Shown here: positions 61,773 through 64,000 of the stretch, in pieces | Position numbering within the stretch: the first letter of the stretch is position 1 | How the letters are laid out: every line of letters starts with the position of its first letter | DNA from: Chloroflexota bacterium | GTDB taxonomy: Bacteria; Chloroflexota; Chloroflexia; Chloroheliales; Chloroheliaceae | Length of the DNA stretch: 64,000 bases | Assembly (NCBI GenBank): GCA_028287745.1 | Contig: JAQBPB010000124.1 | Coordinates: 49,669-113,668, forward strand | Direction: 5' to 3' | The notes under the pieces: model-generated | Told to the model about the DNA's origin: nothing | Databases searched by the model: none | What the model saw: the letters and a program-made list of their open reading frames with translations, nothing else | Made by a program: the position numbers and the translations under genes

Positions 61773-62855
61773 TTGTCAAACGCGATTACAGCCTATGAGA
61801 TAACTCGCATTCAATATCCCAGGAACAGGATAATTGGCGACTCGCAGGTCAGGTCGAATTTTCATTATAAGGGGATATTAGAGCTGCGGAATAGCAGCGG
61901 CAAAGTTGGCGTAGGTTTCTTCGAATCGCTATTTACGCCGCTGCCTTCCCAACTGGAACTGAAGCGGGTATTTGAAACCGAAGTCTTCCCAGGCCTGGAA
62001 GGCCAGAACCCTTTTAGCCTGGTCAACAAGGTGTCCCGGCCGCGCGGCGGCAATATCCGCCCTAATATGTTCGGACACGCGGTTGAGCAAGCCCTCTGGG
62101 ACTTGCAGGGTAAATCGCTTAACCTGCCGCTCTACCGGCTTTTAGGCGGTAAAGATAACCGGGTAAAGACTTATGCCAGCGGCCTTGATTACCACCTCTC
62201 GGATGACGAACTGAGTGCTTTTTTTGAAGAGAAAGCCCGCCAGGGTTTCACCTCATTTAAGGTGAAAGTAGGCAACCCGGAGCTGGAATGGGATATTAAG
62301 CGCCTGAACACGGTCAAAAAAGTTGTTGGAGATAAGGCGGTCTTGATGGCGGATGCCAACGAAGCCTGGTCGCCCAAAGAAGCTATCCGGCGTTTGCATG
62401 CCTACCGCCAGGCCGGGATAAACCTTTATTGGATTGAAGACCCCTGCTTGAGAGATGATTTTGAAGGTTTACAAATGATTATGCAGGCCGTACCCTGGGT
62501 CCACGTCAATAGCGGCGAGTACCTCGATTTGAAGGGTAAACGCAGGCTGATGGAACACCGGGCAGTTGATATTCTAAATATTCACGGCCATATCGGAGAC
62601 AGCATGAAGGCCGGTTGGCTGGCGGCTGAACATGGCATCCCAATTTCGATTGGCAACACTCCTCACGAAATAGGGGTCCACCTGGCGGCGGCGTTGCCGG
62701 AGGTGGTCGGCTTCGAATACTCTTTCCTGGATTATGACCGGCTCATCGAGCAACCGGTCGTAATTAAAGATGGCTATGCTATCGCGCCGGAACGGCCTGG
62801 TCACGGCCTGGTATTCTCGGAAGCCGCCCGCAAAGAGTTCACGAACGCCGGGTAA
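61773..62855 (+). CDS. Enolase-superfamily (mandelate racemase type) sugar-acid dehydratase
   Basis: The 360-aa protein starts at TTG 61773 with AAAGGA upstream, 26 bp after the AraC gene. Catalytic and metal residues are all visible: K163 and K165 (FKVKVG), D194 (LMADANEAW), E222 (YWIEDPC), E249 (NSGEYL) and H298 (NTPHEIG). This matches the mandelate racemase subgroup, many members of which dehydrate aldonates or uronates. The exact acid is not predictable. A strong terminator follows. Confidence 0.9.
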   Translation: MSNAITAYEITRIQYPRNRIIGDSQVRSNFHYKGILELRNSSGKVGVGFFESLFTPLPSQLELKRVFETEVFPGLEGQNPFSLVNKVSRPRGGNIRPNMFGHAVEQALWDLQGKSLNLPLYRLLGGKDNRVKTYASGLDYHLSDDELSAFFEEKARQGFTSFKVKVGNPELEWDIKRLNTVKKVVGDKAVLMADANEAWSPKEAIRRLHAYRQAGINLYWIEDPCLRDDFEGLQMIMQAVPWVHVNSGEYLDLKGKRRLMEHRAVDILNIHGHIGDSMKAGWLAAEHGIPISIGNTPHEIGVHLAAALPEVVGFEYSFLDYDRLIEQPVVIKDGYAIAPERPGHGLVFSEAARKEFTNAG

Positions 62856-62872
62856 TTAAAACCGCCTTAAAC

Positions 62873-62909
62873 AAATTACCCTGTCAGAGTTTCCTGACAG
62901 GGTAATTTT
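62873..62909. terminator. Strong bidirectional terminator
   Basis: A perfect 15-bp stem (62873-62887 with 62894-62908; core ACCCTGTCAG/CTGACAGGGT) with a 6-nt loop, flanked by A/T on both sides. It lies between the dehydratase gene and the convergent ABM gene. Confidence 0.88.
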
Positions 62910-62946
62910 AATATCCTTACTTTTGAAATGCCTGGGGGCTAAACCA

Positions 62947-63237
62947 CTAAAGTGGGGTAGCGTCATAAAGCTTCAGGGCGCTGGGGCCTTCAACCAGTTC
63001 CGGCAACTGTTTCCGGAAGGCCGCCATGTGGGCCGATTTATTGTGACCATCCAGGGCGGTCTGGTCCTGCCAGCGTTCGACGGCCATAAAAATATCCGGG
63101 TTTCCCAGGGTAGATACAAATGTATACTCAATACAACCGGGTTCCTGGTGGGTCGCCTGCTCCATTTCCAAAAATACCGGTATGGCCTGGTCGCGTTTCC
63201 CCGGTTTGATATTGATTGTAGCGTGTAGGACTATCAT
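62947..63237 (-). CDS. ABM/YgiN-type monooxygenase domain protein
   Basis: ATG 63237 follows AAGGGG; the open frame extends further upstream but is not protein-like there. The 96-aa product has the ferredoxin-like ABM signature: VLHATINIKPGKRDQAIPVF, EPGCIEYTFVSTLGNPDIFM, ERWQDQTALDGHNKSAHM. Proteins of this size form dimers and act as quinol monooxygenases or as small partner enzymes. It lies 49 bp after the SDR gene on the same strand and is likely co-transcribed. Confidence 0.88.
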   Translation of the reverse strand: MIVLHATINIKPGKRDQAIPVFLEMEQATHQEPGCIEYTFVSTLGNPDIFMAVERWQDQTALDGHNKSAHMAAFRKQLPELVEGPSALKLYDATPL

Positions 63238-63286
63238 TATTTCCCCTTTTTCTATTTTAATGTCCAAAATTATAAAAATTTGAAGC

Positions 63287-64000
63287 CTAACGTCCCATCC
63301 AGCCGCCATCAACCGCCATAATATGGCCGTGAATAAAATCGGAAAGCGGTCCGGCCAGGAAAAGGGCGGCCCCGGCGATGTCGTCCGGTTGACCCCAATC
63401 GCCCTGGGGAACGCGGCTGACAATGGCGCTGCTGCGGTCAGGGTCGGCCTGTAAAGCGGCAGTATTATCCGTCCGGATGTAGCCGGGAGCGATACCGTTC
63501 ACGTTAATCTTTTTGGCGGCGAGTTCGTTGGCGAGCGACTTGGTGACCCCGGCCAGGCCGTGTTTGGCGGCGGTATAGGCCGGTACCAGGATGCCGCCCT
63601 GGAAACTCAGCAGCGAACAGATGTTGATTATCTTACCGCCCTGGCCCTGGGAAACCATCTGGCGGGCGCAAGCCTGGGCCAGGAAAAAAGGGACCTTCAG
63701 GTTGGTATCCAGGACAGCATCCCAATCTTCGACCCGGTATTCCAGGACGGGAGCCCGCCGGATAATCCCGGCATTATTTACCAGGATATCCAGCCGCCCG
63801 AAATTTGCCAGGGTGGCTTCCACTACCGGAGTAATGTTTTCCACCCGGCTCAAATCGGCCGTGAAATGTTTGTAAGAAAGGCCGTTTTTTTCAAAATCCG
63901 CGTTAACTTCTTCAGCAGGCAGGGTCCGGCTAACCAGCAGGACTTTTGCCCCGGCCTGGGCCAGTTTAAGGGCGATTGCCGCGCCAATACCCCGGCTGGC
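63287..64000 (-). CDS. SDR-family oxidoreductase (5' end beyond the window)
   Basis: The frame stays open to the window edge, so about 237 residues are visible and the first ~15-20 are missing. It starts within the cofactor motif (ASRGIG, remains of TGxxxGIG). It then shows DILVNNAG, a catalytic Ser in ICSLLSFQGG, YTAAKHGL (Tyr/Lys) and PGYIRTDNTAAL, ending DFIHGHIMAVDGGWMGR. It resembles gluconate 5-dehydrogenase/KduD-like enzymes that oxidise sugar acids, which fits the neighbouring dehydratase. Confidence 0.92.
   Translation of the reverse strand, partial: ASRGIGAAIALKLAQAGAKVLLVSRTLPAEEVNADFEKNGLSYKHFTADLSRVENITPVVEATLANFGRLDILVNNAGIIRRAPVLEYRVEDWDAVLDTNLKVPFFLAQACARQMVSQGQGGKIINICSLLSFQGGILVPAYTAAKHGLAGVTKSLANELAAKKINVNGIAPGYIRTDNTAALQADPDRSSAIVSRVPQGDWGQPDDIAGAALFLAGPLSDFIHGHIMAVDGGWMGR

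Overview
The window looks like a chromosomal segment of a free-living heterotrophic bacterium, most likely a member of the Chloroflexota. That placement is an inference from several features together: a eukaryote-type Ser/Thr kinase carrying a PQQ-type propeller; a sortase and lipoproteins with long Pro/Thr or Ala/Thr linkers; Tat-exported proteins; many sugar and polysaccharide genes; and frequent TTG/GTG starts with good ribosome binding sites. I saw no rRNA, tRNA, CRISPR array, insertion sequence or phage module. Both window edges cut a gene: a Ser/Thr kinase on the left and an SDR oxidoreductase on the right, both on the minus strand.

Layout. 1-12.2 kb holds signalling and envelope genes: the kinase, a radical-SAM-like protein that has lost its cluster cysteines, an MMPL/RND transporter, a hidden 59-aa gene, a sugar-nucleotide epimerase, an SLC45-like MFS transporter, and a set of GT-C transferase, propeller lipoprotein and M23 peptidase. 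12.2-12.9 kb is an AT-rich gene-free interval with two terminators not attached to any annotated gene. 12.9-24 kb holds housekeeping and regulatory genes: amidohydrolase, sortase, RlmI-like methyltransferase, endonuclease IV, MoeA, glutamate racemase, an orphan DNA methyltransferase, two response regulators (one without the phospho-acceptor Asp), a cell-wall amidase and a CsbD-family protein. 24-26.4 kb holds a large membrane protein. 26.5-35.3 kb is a tight seven-gene minus-strand operon joining a PotABCD-type ABC importer to an acyl-CoA ligase, a FabF-type ketosynthase and a MerA-like flavoprotein. 35.5-39.5 kb holds surface-glycan genes, including a 980-aa fusion of a pyruvyl-transferase-like and a glycosyltransferase-like domain.

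39.7-64 kb is mostly sugar catabolism. It has a GH2 glycosidase, two aldo/keto reductases, two zinc alcohol dehydrogenases and a FucU/RbsD mutarotase co-transcribed with a LacI regulator. A second LacI regulator is divergent from an ABC sugar importer, a GH31 alpha-glycosidase (probable alpha-xylosidase) and xylose isomerase. After these come an AraC regulator divergent from a PhyH-type oxygenase, an enolase-superfamily sugar-acid dehydratase, an ABM monooxygenase and an SDR. The xyloside unit has a textbook promoter (TTGACA, 17 bp, TACAAT) followed at once by two tandem LacI-type palindromes. The other LacI gene has a similarly built promoter-operator upstream. Together this describes uptake of xylose-containing oligosaccharides, intracellular hydrolysis and isomerisation, with side branches for other sugars and sugar acids.

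The observations most worth checking are the cysteine-less AmrS-like protein (1751-2821), the seven-gene transporter/ligase/ketosynthase operon, the 980-aa glycan fusion protein, the Asp-less response regulator, and the gene-free interval at 12.2-12.9 kb. All functional calls come from reading motifs; no database search was possible.
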